Part shown: piece by piece, positions 43,815 to 56,027 of the stretch | Position numbering within the stretch: the stretch's first letter is position 1 | How the letters are laid out: the number at the start of each line of letters is the position of its first letter | Origin: Monosiga brevicollis MX1 | Lineage: Eukaryota > Opisthokonta > Choanoflagellata > Craspedida > Salpingoecidae | Direction: 5' to 3' | Length of the DNA: 64,000 nucleotides | NCBI RefSeq assembly: GCF_000002865.3 | Contig: NW_001865073.1 | Location: 268,780-332,779 of the forward strand | Translations under genes and position numbers: made by a program | Notes under the pieces: generated by a model | What the model was told of the DNA's origin: nothing | The model's database searches: none | Seen by the model: only the letters and a program-made list of their open reading frames with translations

Positions 43815-45174
43815 TCAATCAGCAAACAAATCATCCAGATCTGCCTTGGTCACCTTTGCGCTGGTGGTCGTTTTCTTTTTCTTCTTGACGGATTTTTGCT
43901 TGACTGGATAGCAGACATGCGTCATGTGAGTTGAAGCATTTTGACCTGTATATATCACCAAAGGGTACACTCCAAGAAAACCCTTATGCGCACCTGGAAC
44001 TGAGTCGAGAGTGTCAAAAATGTCGTCCAGCGTGCCATCTGTGGCAGGCGTGGCAGCGGCTTTGGGTGTTTTCTTTTTCTTGGTCGCCTTGCTGGACGAA
44101 GCTGCTAGCTCCACCGGCTGCTTGAAGAGATCGTCACCCTCTAACCTCACATGCAAATCCAGAGCCACGCAGAATGAACAAAGATCAAGCACCGCTCTTT
44201 AGTTGAACTGTAGCACCTGGGACTGTTGAATCTGACAAAGAGCGATGCACATAAAGTTACGTGACGCACCACCAAAAATATCATCCAAGGCCTTGGCATT
44301 GGCAGCAGCGGAGGGCTTGGAAACTTTTGCCTGTCAACCATCACAGTGTTAGCTACCACCGGGTCCTGAGCACACTGACACGTCTGAGAATGGTTGAACA
44401 TACCTGCTTTGTTTTACCATTGCCGTTGGCTGTGACCTTGCGCGTGTCTTTGAACATGTCATCACCATCGTCATCACCAAAGATGTCGTCCACAGTGCCG
44501 TTCTTGACCTGAAGCAACATGCATCTGTCAGCTGAAGCATGATAAAACACGATGGCATGGACTTGATGGCGCGGTCACACACCTCAGCAACGGTTTCGGG
44601 AGTCTTCTGCTTTGTCTCCTTGACCTCAGCTGGCTTCTTTTCCATCTTGGGAGAGCTCGGCATGGGGGCTGGCTCAGCTGCTGCTGGTGCTGGCACGGTA
44701 GTAGCGGCTGGCTTACTGTTGGAGGAAGCACCAGACGTCTGGGCCGGGGCTGGTGCTGCATTGGAATCAGGTGCTGCGCGGCACAAGAAAGCAGCATATT
44801 GACACAATTTTTATTTGCTCTCAAGCACAAGGCAAACACAAGGCGCGGGACGAGAGCACACGAGCAGAGAACACGGGCCCTCACCTTTGCCGCGTCTTCT
44901 GCTTGGCAAACGGCGCGTGCCACGCTACGTTCGAGCAATTAGCCGGGTGCAGTGAGTCCGAAAGGGCTTCCAGAAAAACGCGGGCCAAAAGTTCACAGAT
45001 GGTCCGTCAGTGTACCTGAATGCCGGCGCGTGTTTTGGTGGCTGACACGAGCATGTGACTCGTCTCTGGAGGCTTATCCAAAGCTGCTTCCTGTGAGAAG
45101 TGACGTTGCAGCAAAGCCCGTCAAATGTGCATAGCAAAAAAAAAAAGTTTGTTGGAGAAGCGACGGAGAGGAGG

Positions 45175-45223
<49 letters not shown>

Positions 45224-46251
45224 GGAGCGTGACCGGATCCAGAGGGGTGTCGACTGACCAAACCATCACCAGGCGCTACCGCAGTCGGCGCCTTTGCCGA
45301 CTCTGTGGGAACAGGCGATGCTTTCTTGACTACTTGCTTCTCACTTTGGCTCTTGTTGCCAGCACCACCAAACAAATCATCGCCATCGCTATCATCATCA
45401 TCACCCCCAAACAGGGTGTTTGTGGCCGCTGGCTTGCGATCATTGCTGGAAGTTGTCGTCGTGGCGACGGGTGTTGGCTCCTTGGTGGTGCTCTCAGCAG
45501 CTGCGCCAGCCCCACCAAACAGGTCGCCATCGTCATCATCGTCATCGTCAAAGAGGGATGAGCTTCCTTGCGAGGCCGCTTTGGGTTTTGCCGCAGCACT
45601 GTTTCCTCGCGCTGCTGGTTGCTGCTCATCTTTGTCGCTGATATTGCTCGCTGGCTCTTCTGCATCGTTATTTACAGCTGCCGGTGACGAAGCGCCGATG
45701 CCGCGTTTATGCAGCTCGGTAAGCAGACCAGGAGAGAATGTGGCCTGGCCTCCAATTGGCTTTTTGGGACCAACAGGCTTGGAAGGTGCCTGCAAGTTGA
45801 TCGAACGACACATGGGTACACACGCAACGCAGTCAGGCAAGGCGACAGCAATCGCCTCATCGGCTGCTAACTGAAAAAACACGGCACTTCTGGCGACCTC
45901 CTGATACCATCAATCGAATGACAAACCCACCTCTACCGGTTCAGGCTCAGGCGAGGCTTCTTTAGGCTTTGTCGGGGGCTGGTCGGCTGCCACGTCAAAC
46001 CCAAATTCATCGTCATCTTCCTCATCGCCAAACAAAGAGGCTCCCTGTGTGCCCAATGTGCCGACAAAAACAAGACTGAGTGAGCAAGTGCTCTTTTCAT
46101 GCAATAAAAGTTGTTCTAAGTGAACAAAAGCGATAACAATAAAAGACGGTTAGCGTACTGCTTTGGGTTTGGGTTGGCTTGCTTTCACCGGAGCGGGCAC
46201 AAGAGGCTCATCCTCCTCCTCATCATCGAACAAGCTTCGACTGGGAGCTTT

Positions 46252-46291
<40 letters not shown>

Positions 46292-49200
46292 ACACAGCCA
46301 AAGCAGAAAAAGGCGGACGATAAGATCGGCAGATACGCCCTCGACTGCCACAAATATACCAGCAAGAGAGCCCAGGCAGCTTACCAGGTGCCGTGGGTTT
46401 GTCCCCAAAAAGGTTGCCATCACTAGCCAGAAAGTCGTCGTCATCGTCGTCGTCATCATCGAAAAACAACCCTTTCTTCGGTTTGCTAGCTCCTGCTGCT
46501 GCGCGCATGAGCCAACATAGTGAGGATGACAGGACAGAGCACGCAAACAGGCACATTATATCAACCCACCTGATTGGTGAGCAGCAGGCTGCGATACGGG
46601 GGCCACGACAGCCGGTGCACCGGTCGGTGCACCGAATAAGGCTCCCATATCCTCATCTTCGTCCTCATCCTCGTCGCCAAACAAGCCACCCAGACCCCCT
46701 TTGCTGCTGCCGCTGGCTTTGGCGGGTGCTGCTTGAGGTGCCGCGGGAACAGGGGCGGAGGCGACGGCCGCTGCGATTGCGGGAGCCCCGACGGACGGCG
46801 TGCCAAATTCACCGTCGCTTTCCTCATCGCTGTCTTGAGCACGTCGGCGCGCTGCCGCTGCTGCAACTGCTGCTGCCAAAGGATTCACGGGGTTGGCAGG
46901 AGCAGGAGCTGTGACGGCAGTGCCGTCGTCATCACCAGCCACTTCCACGTATTCGCCTGCACCACCTGTTGAACTTGCTGGCGCAAAGGTGTCATCCTCC
47001 TCTTCCTCATCCTGCCACGGATATATTGCGTGAGCGCGTCAAGGTGTCATGGGCACCAGTTGGTGCAAAAGACAAGCGTGGCCTTTGCACATGCACCGAC
47101 AGCACGGGCGGTCCTGCAGGCAATGCGGCAATGCAACGCACCGAATCATCAAAAAGGCCACGGGCCTTCTTGGGAGCTTCTGCAAAGGCGGGTACGGGAG
47201 CAGGAGTGTTCATCTCCTCCTCAAGCATACTCCCCGCAGCAGCTTGCTCCTCGGCGGTTTGGCCATGCATGCGAGCAGCACCAGCCGGGACCTACAAGGC
47301 CGGGTTCAGTGGTTGATCAGTGCACAAATGGTCGAGGCTGCTATAATGCAGTGATGACATGTCATACCTTGGGCGCCTGAGGGGCAAACATGTCATCTTC
47401 GCTATCGTCGGCGCTATCAGGCACATCAAACATGTTGGGCATAGCCGCCGGAGGGGCTGGCGGGATGGCTGTTGCCTCGGGCTCCTCTTCGTCTGCAAGA
47501 GGGTCTGCACAGATTTGATGCAGCATAGCGTGGTTGAGGCGCCAGATTGAAGCACCACACAACAAACAGCGCGCGCCTCACCTTCGAATCTGCCATCTGA
47601 GGTTGGACCATCCATCTCCAACTCGTCTTCGGAAGCAATGATACTGGCCCCGTCACCGTCCTCGTCAACCAAAAGCTCCTCCTCCTCAGCATGGTAATCC
47701 TTGAGACCCACTGTGGCATCCTCGATATAGGCCACCGTCCCAATGATGTAGGGCAAAAGGCGATGTGCGTATGCCGACTGTGACACCGACACAAGTCAAA
47801 ATAAAAGCAACACCAAAGCAGCATGCCAGGAGGTGAGCAACATGAATCATCGGCTTTTGAAATGTCTTCGTAAACGAGGAAAACAGTGAACAGCCTGAAA
47901 ATGAGCGCAAGCTCCAGGACGCAAAGACAGAAGAACGGAAACCAGCCGACCACGATCAACATCGCTCTTGATCTGGAGCATGGAAAGAGTGATTCAATCA
48001 ATGTGGAGGGTATACCTTGGGTTGATAGCGACGCTGTTGCGTGCGTGCGGGAGCTCCAACGTCTGACCCTGCATCCGAGTCTATATCCATTTCCATCGGT
48101 TGGTCCTCCACAATTTCATAATGATCCTCCAGCACTTTGAGGCCAAGCTGAAGGGAATCGGTAAACTTGCGCACGATCTCCTTGCGCTGCTCTTCCTTAT
48201 CTTTAGCGCCTCCGCTGCCGTCTGTTTGTGGCGGTGCCTCGGCCGGTGTGGCCGTATCCACGTCATCCTCATAAACACGGCTTTCAATAAACTGTTTAAC
48301 AGATGATAGGTTCGTGACGGAAAGATGGCGAGCAAATAAGCAATGCTGTGCATGGAGTGTTGTTCACATCTGGCCCGCATTCTTTAGGGTAGGAGGTACC
48401 CGCGATGCATCAAGCAGCAAGGCTGACCTGAGTGTTTGAAAGCATCATAAATCCGTTGATGACGTTTTCTGCTCGAACCTGGGTCATCTTGGTCTCTGTG
48501 ACCAGGGAGTCGACAGCCTTCTCAAGCTCCGAGGTGCGTGATAGAAGATGTGACGAGAACTACGTATGCGACCCGAGGGAGTGATGGATGAGGGCTGTCG
48601 ACCGGCCTGGCTTGATCGCTGCATCACGTATGCCATGTCAACTCGCAAGGCGGAGTGAACATATTTGGCAACACACCTGCTCCAGGTGATGACGGAGACC
48701 TTCATCAGCAGCCAGCGACCATTGCGTAGTTGACGCACGCAGCTCGGGAATGGACCAGGGGCGCTCCCATGCCTGGAGCAGGGATGGAAAAAGGTCACAT
48801 TAGCATCCACGACCAAGTTTCGGACCACCCCTCAAGTTATCGGCTGCGTGCAATTGTGGTACAGGCGCATGCTGACCTTGTCTTCAGATGGGGCAGCAAC
48901 GCCAGCTCCGACCGACACCTCCTGCGCAAGGAATGGCAGATAAATTGGTGTGAAATGCCGCGCGCCCAACGTGGTTGAGAAGACGTGTGGGCAGCATACC
49001 GTGACTGGGTTTTGGGAGACCATCGGCGTGGCGGGCTCTGCAGGCGTGTCTCCGATATTATTGCTCGCCGGCGGAGCTGGCGGTGGTGGTGCTGCAACAT
49101 TGTATAATAAGACGAGTGAATCGTTCGATTGCGTACACGGCCAGCAAAAGACTTCGATCGTGCGCGATCATACACGCGCGGGCGCGCGGATACATACCTG

Positions 49201-49460
49201 AGGAAGCGGCAGCAGGTGGAGGGGGCGGTGGCGGTGGCGGGGCGCCGGCAGGGCCCGCTGGAGGTGGCGGCGGTGGGGGTGGGGGTGGAGGTCCACCACC
49301 TATTATGAATGAAAGCACACAATAACATGTCGATCATGGTCATTGAAGCAGTGAACAATTTTAATTTTCGGTCACGCATGGTGAGATCACAGGGGCACAA
49401 GGATAGAAACGCACCCATTAGCGGTGGCGGTGGCGGCGGCGGCGGCGGCGGCGGAGCAGC
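43815..49460 (-). CDS. WASHC2: WASHC2/FAM21, scaffold subunit of the WASH complex
   Basis: FAM21 links the WASH actin-nucleating complex to retromer on endosomes; its long acidic tail carries LFa motifs that bind VPS35. The N-terminal head is seen at about 48670-48775 (AWERPWSIPELRAS, then TTQWSLAADEGLRHHLE), with EEQRKEIVRKFTDSLQLG (about 48140-48200) and HRLLPYIIGTVAYIEDATVG (about 47710-47770), all diagnostic of the family. The tail has many acidic Leu-Phe motifs: MFDVPDSADDSEDDMF, GLFDDSV, GLFGDEDEDEDED, GLFFDDDDDDDDDF, SLFDDEEEDE, SLFGDEEDDDEFGFDV, SLFDDDDDDDGDLFGG, TLFGGDDDDSDGDDLF, VDDIFGDDDGDDMF, LDDIFGG, LDDIFDTL and the terminal LDDLFAD. The stop is at 43815-43817. Two upstream exons (49198-49299 and one starting at 49460) encode poly-proline runs not found in the animal head; the initiating ATG was not identified. 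About fifteen short introns. Confidence 0.86.
45175..45220. repeat. Poly-A tract (poly-T on sense strand) in WASHC2 intron
   Basis: 46 A in a row on the plus strand inside a WASHC2 intron between acidic-motif exons. There is no adjoining retrotransposed sequence or target-site duplication obvious by eye. Confidence 0.95.
46254..46291 (-). repeat. (CAG)n trinucleotide tract at a WASHC2 splice acceptor
   Basis: About twelve CAG units on the sense strand directly after a TGTAG acceptor, read as poly-Ala before KAPSRSLFDDEEEDE. Every unit offers another AG, so the precise start of the exon, and hence the length of the Ala run, can vary without changing frame. Confidence 0.8.
49198..49299 (-). 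repeat. Poly-proline-coding CCN repeat exon of WASHC2
   Basis: Between an ATAG acceptor (49300) and a GTATGT donor (49197) lies an exon of about 100 bases encoding two runs of Pro separated by AGPAGA. A second Pro-run exon lies at about 49420-49460. Such runs bind profilin or EVH1/SH3 domains in actin regulators (known), which suits a WASH subunit (inference). Confidence 0.65.
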
Positions 49461-50148
49461 CTATACACACGCGATCATCACAGGCAAGCGTTGAGACTTG
49501 GGCCACCGTCGGAAGGCTCACAAGGCCATCCTGCTTCACCCGATCAAAGTCGACCCCAAAATCTCAATGCCCATACACATCAAGCTCCCACCCAGTGAAC
49601 TACCCTGCCCGCTCTTCCGACACCCAGCTCCCTTGCCCGCAGCCCAGCCCTGCGCCGCGTAGCAAGCCCGACACCAGCACCAGCACCAGCACCAGCACCA
49701 GCACCAGCCATCACCGACCATCTTGATCAAGTCCACAAAAGGAGGAAAAAAACTGGCAGGTTACAACAGTAAAAAAGAACACCAAAGTGGAACGACATGG
49801 CAAGCAACAGAGACAAAAAGCTGGAGGAGCTTTTGTTCTTTGGTTCTTTGTGAAAGTGTTGGATGGTCAGAATCGAATCGACTTTTGACTAGATTTTTCT
49901 TTCCCCTTTGTTCATGGTTCAAGAGCAACCAAAAAAAACCCCCTCTCAAAGACCTCATCTTCGCGCGGCGTAGGTGACAACAGACGAGATGGTTACAACA
50001 TGGAAAGCATCCCAGAACAGTCGCGAGGAAAAAAACAAACAATGGCGCGTAAGGCACGCCCAAGGGAGAAGCACAAGATAGCACAACGCATGACAGCAGA
50101 AATCAGGGGTTGCCGGTCGGAATGGGATACAGCCTCGGTGCTGATTGA
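49461..50148. other. Region between WASHC2 5' end and eIF3C 3' end
   Basis: About 0.7 kb with an imperfect CAGCAC/CAGCAC repeat at 49674-49708. It should hold the missing first exon(s) and promoter of WASHC2 and the 3' untranslated region of eIF3C. No start codon could be linked in frame to the poly-Pro exon. Confidence 0.5.
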
Positions 50149-53100
50149 TTACTTGGCCCAGACGGACGTGCGTGGAGGAGCAGCCGCCTGCTGCGTGGAG
50201 GGAGCCAGGCTAGCCTGAGCCGTGGCCATGGTGTTCAAGCCACCCGTACCGTTACCAGTGGTCAGAGTGGTGGCACGCTCGCCGCGATCGTGCATCGGGC
50301 GCATGTACCGCCGCACACCACCAAAGCTGAAGAAGAAAACGCAAGCGAATCCCCACACGGGCACACAGAGCCGTGAGAAGTACGGAAGAGGAGGTAAAAG
50401 AGAAAGAGAAACGGAAGAAGAAAAATAAAATAAAAATAAAAAAACAAAGGTCCTCAAACGCAACGCGCCAACGACCGAACGGGAAAGACTAACCGCTTGT
50501 AGCTGCGGGAGGTGTTGTTGTAGCGGTCCTTGTAACCACCTGTGCCCGAGCCGACATCTACGAGTCGCTCGTTGTTCTCGACAAACTGGCCCACCTTCTC
50601 GGCAAAGGTCATGGCCAGGCGCTGCAGCTCGTTGGGCTCAGCCTTATGCATCACCACGGTGCCCTCGACCTCATCTATGCTGCCATGCAGCTCGTTGCTG
50701 TACACCATACGGCTCACAATGCCATGCACACGGCCTAAAACACAAAACAAAACAAAACAAAATTGTGATAAGCATGCGACAAGGAAGAACACACCAGGAT
50801 GAACTGGAGGGCATGACGTACGGCTATCGAGTTCAAACTTCTTGGCCAGGAAAGCAAGCTGAAGAGAGTTGTAGTGACCACTGGCATGGAACAGGTAGGA
50901 GCGCAGGCCCTCCTCGCAGATCTTCTGCTTCAGCATGGCGCACACCGCCTCACGATCGGTCATCAACTTCCAGGCCTTGAGGTTCAGGATGTGATCGCAG
51001 CACGTCTTCCAATCACCGTGCATGAGAGCAAGCGAAGCGGCCATGATGCGCTCACGCGTGTTCTCCGGAGGCGCAGTGAACATTTGACCGCAAAACTGAT
51101 CCAACTGGCGGCGGTACTGACGAATGGGCATGCGCGTCCGCGAGGGATCGTGCATCTGCTGCGAGATGAAGGGGACCTCCAAAAGCATGGCGGTCGTGTA
51201 GAACACACTCTCAATCAAATCGTGATTGATATGCAAGTGGAAGGGCGTTTGTCGCGCCTTCTCAATCTTCTGGTCTTCCTGTGACTTGTCGTGATCCTTG
51301 CGGTACGACATGCCCTGAGCCAAAAGCTCGCGAACACGAGAGCTCCAAATGTCATGGAGGGCATGTTGGGCCTCCTGAATCTCGCCGCGACGGAAGGCGC
51401 ACAGACCGAGCTGCACCATGGTGCGGTTGTACAGAATCTGGGTTAAAGGATCAGCGTGGTTGATGTTCTCCTGCAGATGGCCCATCAACATGAGGTCACG
51501 AGCACGCGACAAGCGGTCAAAGATGGCATTGTGGTAAATGTGGCAAAGCATGGCGCGCAGGCGCTTGCGATCGGCGTTTTGAAGTGAGTAGATGTAAGTG
51601 CAGAGACGATTCATGACACCAGTAATGTCCGACTCGACAGCGTCGTCCGTCACCCAGAGCGTTTCCACATCCGAGATTTCCGGTTCCACGGGCACGACAT
51701 CCTCCTTCTCAGCCTCCGAGGGCAGCTGGCGGGTAGGCGAGCGGATCGTCGAGGGCACATGGGACGTTTTGAAATACACGTGCTCGATGCGCATGAGACG
51801 CGAACGAGAGAGATCGTCCTCCGTGTTCAGGCGCATGGCATACTGTTCGGCCAAAAGAATCAAGTTGTACAACACGGGCTCATCGCGGAGGCGCACCACG
51901 TAATCAGGGGTGTAAGGGTCAATGTTACGCAGGCTCTTGGTAAACTCAGTGTCAAGGCGCTCAACGTAGTTAATGACATCGCCCTGAAGGAAGAACGGCG
52001 CTTGCTCAATCTCCTCGGCACGATCGGGCTGCATCTGGATCCGCAGATCATCGTGCTCGTGGAGCAGGCGGTAGACCTGCATCACGTCGTCATAGCAGTT
52101 GGCCCAGTGGGCGGGCTTGAAGTAGCCGGCAATGGAAGTGGGCTCATCAAAATGCAGGGCAATAATCTGCAGCATCAGCTTGGCCTCAATACCAACACCC
52201 AGGTTGTTCTCGCGCGATGTGGCCAACAGTTTGCGCAAGAGACCGCGGAGATCAAAGTGGGAAGTGTTCTTGCGACCACGGGTTTGAAGAACCTCATCCA
52301 TCTTCTCAAGCACAGCCTTGACAGTCACCTCATCACCACGCTTGAAGAGAACCGTCTCCTTCTTGGCACGAGTAGGCTGGACCAGCTGAAAGCCATCGTC
52401 TTCGTCATCCTCGTCACCGGCACCCTGCACCGTCTTCTGCTTCTTCTCCGTATCACGCTCCTTGCGCTCACGCTTTTGAGGCTTGACCACGTTCGACTTG
52501 AGGAAATAGGCGGCCGTGTAACGGAAGCCGCCTTCGGCCTCATTATCCGAGTCCGAGTCTGACGACTCCTCAGAGCCATCGTTCCAAAAGTCAGAGTCCG
52601 AATCGTCGCCATCCTCGGTTGACTTTTTGGCCTTGGCCTTGGCCTTTGACTTGGCCTTGGGCGCCTCAACCTCGGCCTCGCTATCACTGGCATCAGAGTC
52701 AGCGGCACCGGTAGCCTCCTGATCCTCATCGGCTTCCTCTTCCTCCTCGAGAAGGCTGGGGTCCTCGCGGCACTCGGCAATGGTATCCTCCAGTGGCACG
52801 TCCAAGAACTTGGTATCTTTGTTGAACTTGCGCAGCTTGGCCTGAGAGTTGGACCATGGATGAGGTGCCGAGGCGCAAACCCATCGGAATGCGGACGCTC
52901 CTGATCCAGAGCCCCTCTAAACATGGTCAAACATACCTTGACCTTGGAGAGAGAAGAAGCAGCCGTCTTGTTGAGCTTCTTGCGGTCGCCCCAGGCCGCA
53001 TTAATGGCATCCTCAAGCTCAATAGCAACCTAAACGTGCAGCAAAAGAAACACAGAAACCCATCATGACACGATGAGATGTATTGCAACGTTTGCAAAAG

Positions 53101-53886
53101 TTCAATGGGGCCTGCTGCTCAAAAGGTCATACCTTGAGATAGTAGCGAGGGGGCTTGTTCAGGTTGCGATTCTTCTCCAGCTGCTTGTTCAGGGAGGTAT
53201 ACAGATCTTCAACCTTGGCCCAATCCGACACGGTCACTTTGTTGGACATTTGCTGAGCCGTGGTGAGCATCTCCTCCTTGCTGCAAAGAGCGGTCATAAA
53301 TCATGGCGAAAACAAGTCACAACATGAGACCGTGGTCAAAAATGTTCTGAGTTGTGCACAATTAAAAAATGCGTGAGGCATTTGAAGGACGTACAACTTC
53401 TGTTCCTTGGAGCGCACCATACGCTTTTCCTCGTCTTCGTCATCATCACCGGCAAGGAAAGCATTGCGCCTAGCAAGGTGTAAAACGAGAACACGTGAGT
53501 TGTTGATCGGCAGCTAGACATCTGATGGGTGTTGAAAAAAAAAGATCGTAGCATTGCAAGACCCGCTGAATCAATCTCAAGCACACTGCGTGATACGATG
53601 ACTAGAATTTGCCATCATGCCCAGGCTCCACACAACAACACGATGGCCAACCAACACAGCGGATGCCCGAACCTCCCCCACACCCCCTGTTTGAACAAAC
53701 ACTCGAAAGCTCGAAGGACCGCCATGGCTAATGCAGACACGGTCCACATATTTCGTTGGAAAAGACATTGTGGCTGGCATGACAGGCAACGTACATCAGC
53801 TTTGTTTGGGGCTGTTGCTGAATCTCATCGTCTGACTCATCGCTGGACGACGACGAGTCGTCGTCTCCCCAGAAACGCGACGACAT
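50149..53886 (-). CDS. EIF3C: Eukaryotic translation initiation factor 3 subunit C
   Basis: eIF3C is a core PCI-domain subunit of the eIF3 complex, which bridges the 40S ribosome, eIF1, eIF5 and mRNA during initiation. ATG at 53886 (MSSRFWGDDDSSSSDESDDE, the typical acidic start). Several small exons follow: about 53410-53470 (FLAGDDDDEDEEKRMVRS), about 53155-53280 (TVSDWAKVEDLYTSLNK and NRNLNKPPRYYLK), about 52940-53030 (AIELEDAINAAWGDRKKLNK). The main exon (about 50733/50820-52850) carries the acidic segment (SDSDFWNDGSEESSDSDSDN), TPFHLHINHDLIES, MHGDWKTC and ALHFDEP, and further on the PCI/winged helix (HGIVSRMVYSNELHGSID). A final exon (50149 to about 50330) adds a Thr/Gln/Ala-rich end (MATAQASLAPSTQQAAAPPR). 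An intron at about 50733-50815 splits the PCI region. Expected length of about 900 residues. An ordinary housekeeping gene. Confidence 0.97.
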
Positions 53887-54534
53887 GATGGCTCGGTCAA
53901 CGCAAGGTCACAGTAATGCGCGATCCCAGCTCTTAATGCCTTGGCAGCCTGTGGCGAGCGCAAAGCAACGTAGTCCAGAGACTGCACGGGTTGATCAGAT
54001 CAAGCACCAAGACCTGTGAGCAAAGCCAAACAGTCGCAGAGAAACTTGCTCTCAGAGAGTCCATGCGCCATGACAGGACACGGCACAACCAAGGAAGGAA
54101 ACCAAACTCGAACCCACTATCAGAACCAGGTTCTTTCCAAGTACTCAATGCCCCGACTCAAGCAGGCAGAAAAGCAACCTCACTCCCACTCTTCCCTATT
54201 CCACACAACAAACACTGCCTGTCTGCCGCTTCGACCACCAAAGTGATCCAGAGCAAGCACCACGAGCACACCGGGCTGCCCCGCGCCGCGTGTTCACGTT
54301 TCAAGACGAGCGACGAGACGCACTTACACGCTCACTGGTCAACTGCTTGAAGCTCAGCCTCGTGTTCTTGTTGAATCATTCAGAGCGGATTTTTCAGACT
54401 TGACTGATTCAGATTCTCAAGGGTGGTCGCTCCGCTCGATAATAATGTGAACGCGAAGGGAGTGAAGATATCTTTGTTTTTCTTATAATCTGACATTTTT
54501 GTCGTTGATCGGGTTTTTTTTTTTTCTCGCCATC
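53887..54534. promoter_or_regulatory. Divergent promoter region, eIF3C and threonine aldolase
   Basis: 648 bases between two divergent ATGs. It is not repetitive except for a T run (54512-54525) just before the aldolase start. No specific binding motif is claimed. Confidence 0.5.
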
Positions 54535-56027
54535 ATGCTGCGGTGTATTGGAAGCCAAACGATCATCGCGAGGGGGCTGGCGCTCAGCGGCGCACGTGTC
54601 CCCGGTGGTGTCCGCAGACGTCCAGTGCGACGTCGCTATCACCTGCTTAGCCCAACCACGGCCAATGCTGGCAGTGCTGATAATTTGATTGATCTGCGCT
54701 CAGATACCGTCACGCGCCCTTGTAAGTTTATGCGGGTGCTCTTGTCACGGGAAGGCAACCCCGTGCTCGTCGTGAATCCTGCTTGACACTTGGGATCGTG
54801 AAGCTTCTCACGAAGACGTTATGACATCATGCGTTGTGGTGTGTGCCTTGCGTGCCTGGCCACAGCTCAAGCGATGCGTGAAGCAGTGCTCACTGCCGAG
54901 GTCGGAGACGACGTGTACGGTGAGGACCCGACCGTCACCGCGCTGGAGCGACGCGCCGCCCAATTGCTGGGCAAGGAGGCAGCGCTGTTCGTGCCCACCG
55001 GCTGCATGGGCAACAACATTGCCATTGCCACCCACTGCCAGCGTGGTGACGAGCTTATCTGTGGACGCAGCTCCCACATCTTCAACTACGAGGGTGGTGC
55101 TGCCAGCGTCCTCTTCGGGGTGAGCATGCATACCCTGGACAATCGTGCGGACGGATCCCTTGACCTGCAGCAGGCCGAGCGCTTTGCTGTGCGTCCGGAC
55201 GATCAGCACTTCCCTCGTACAAGTCTCTTGTGTCTCGAGGACACCCACAACATGTGCGGTGGGCGCCGCCTCGCCGCGGACTTCACCGCACAAGCCCGTG
55301 CCTTTTGTGATCGCCACGGCCTGCAAATGCACCTGGATGGTGCTCGCGTGTGTAACGCAGCCGTGGCCGCCGGCGTACCCCTCGACGAGTATGTGCGTGC
55401 CTACGACACGGTCAATGTGTGCCTGAGTAAGGCCTTGGGTGCCCCAGTGGGCTCGGTCCTGACAGGGCCGGCGGACTTTATTCGCCGCGCCCGTCGCACC
55501 CGCAAGCTCCTAGGCGGAGGCATGCGCCAGGTCAGGTCAAAACATGCCGTGATAGATGTTGACAGATCCTTGAGTTCAAGGCCTCTTGACGAGAAAGCTG
55601 ACTCGGGTTATTTTTGCTCGCCCTTGTTCTGGAGTGCCGGCCTGTCTCTCACGGCTTGTCCGGGCTAAATGTTTTGCCCATGTTATCTCCGTGTCTTTGC
55701 CAACAGGCGGGCGTTATTGCATGCGCTGGCTTACTAGCGTTGGACAACATTGAGCGATTGGCGGTGGATCACGGTCATGCCCGAGCGTTTGCCGCAGCGT
55801 TGGCCAGCAATCCAAAGTTTGAAGTGCTGCCCGTGGATACGAACATTGTGATCTTTCGCCCTCGTGACACAGCTGGCCTGTCCGGCCCAGAAGTCATCTC
55901 GGCGTTTGGCAAGGCCAATATTCGCCTGATCCATGGCATTGACACCTTTCATGTTCGCGCTGTCTTTCATCTCGACATAACCCCAGAAATGGTCGATCGC
56001 GCGTGTGACGTGGCGGCCACGCTATAA
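54535..56027 (+). CDS. Low-specificity L-threonine aldolase
   Basis: This PLP enzyme cleaves L-threonine or allo-threonine to glycine and acetaldehyde. ATG at 54535. Three exons with consistent phase: 54535-54721, 54866-55530 and 55708-56027. About 45 basic, Ser/Arg-rich residues precede the conserved start NLIDLRSDTVTRP and could be a mitochondrial targeting peptide (inference). Family motifs follow: AEVGDDVYGEDPTV, LGKEAALFVPTGCMGNN, CGRSSHIFNYEGG, CLEDTHNMCGG, MHLDGARVCNAAVA and CLSKALGAPVGS, whose Lys is the PLP-binding lysine, then GGGMRQAG across the last junction. The total of about 390 residues fits the family. It diverges from eIF3C. Confidence 0.94.

Noticed and set aside
45175-45220. 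Poly-A tract considered as the tail of a retrotransposed element
   Set aside because: No recognisable element body and no flanking duplication could be seen; similar homopolymer runs occur in other introns of this window.
51759-52562. Plus-strand open frame of 267 codons opposite eIF3C
   Set aside because: It is an antisense shadow of the strongly conserved eIF3C exon with a codon-complement composition.
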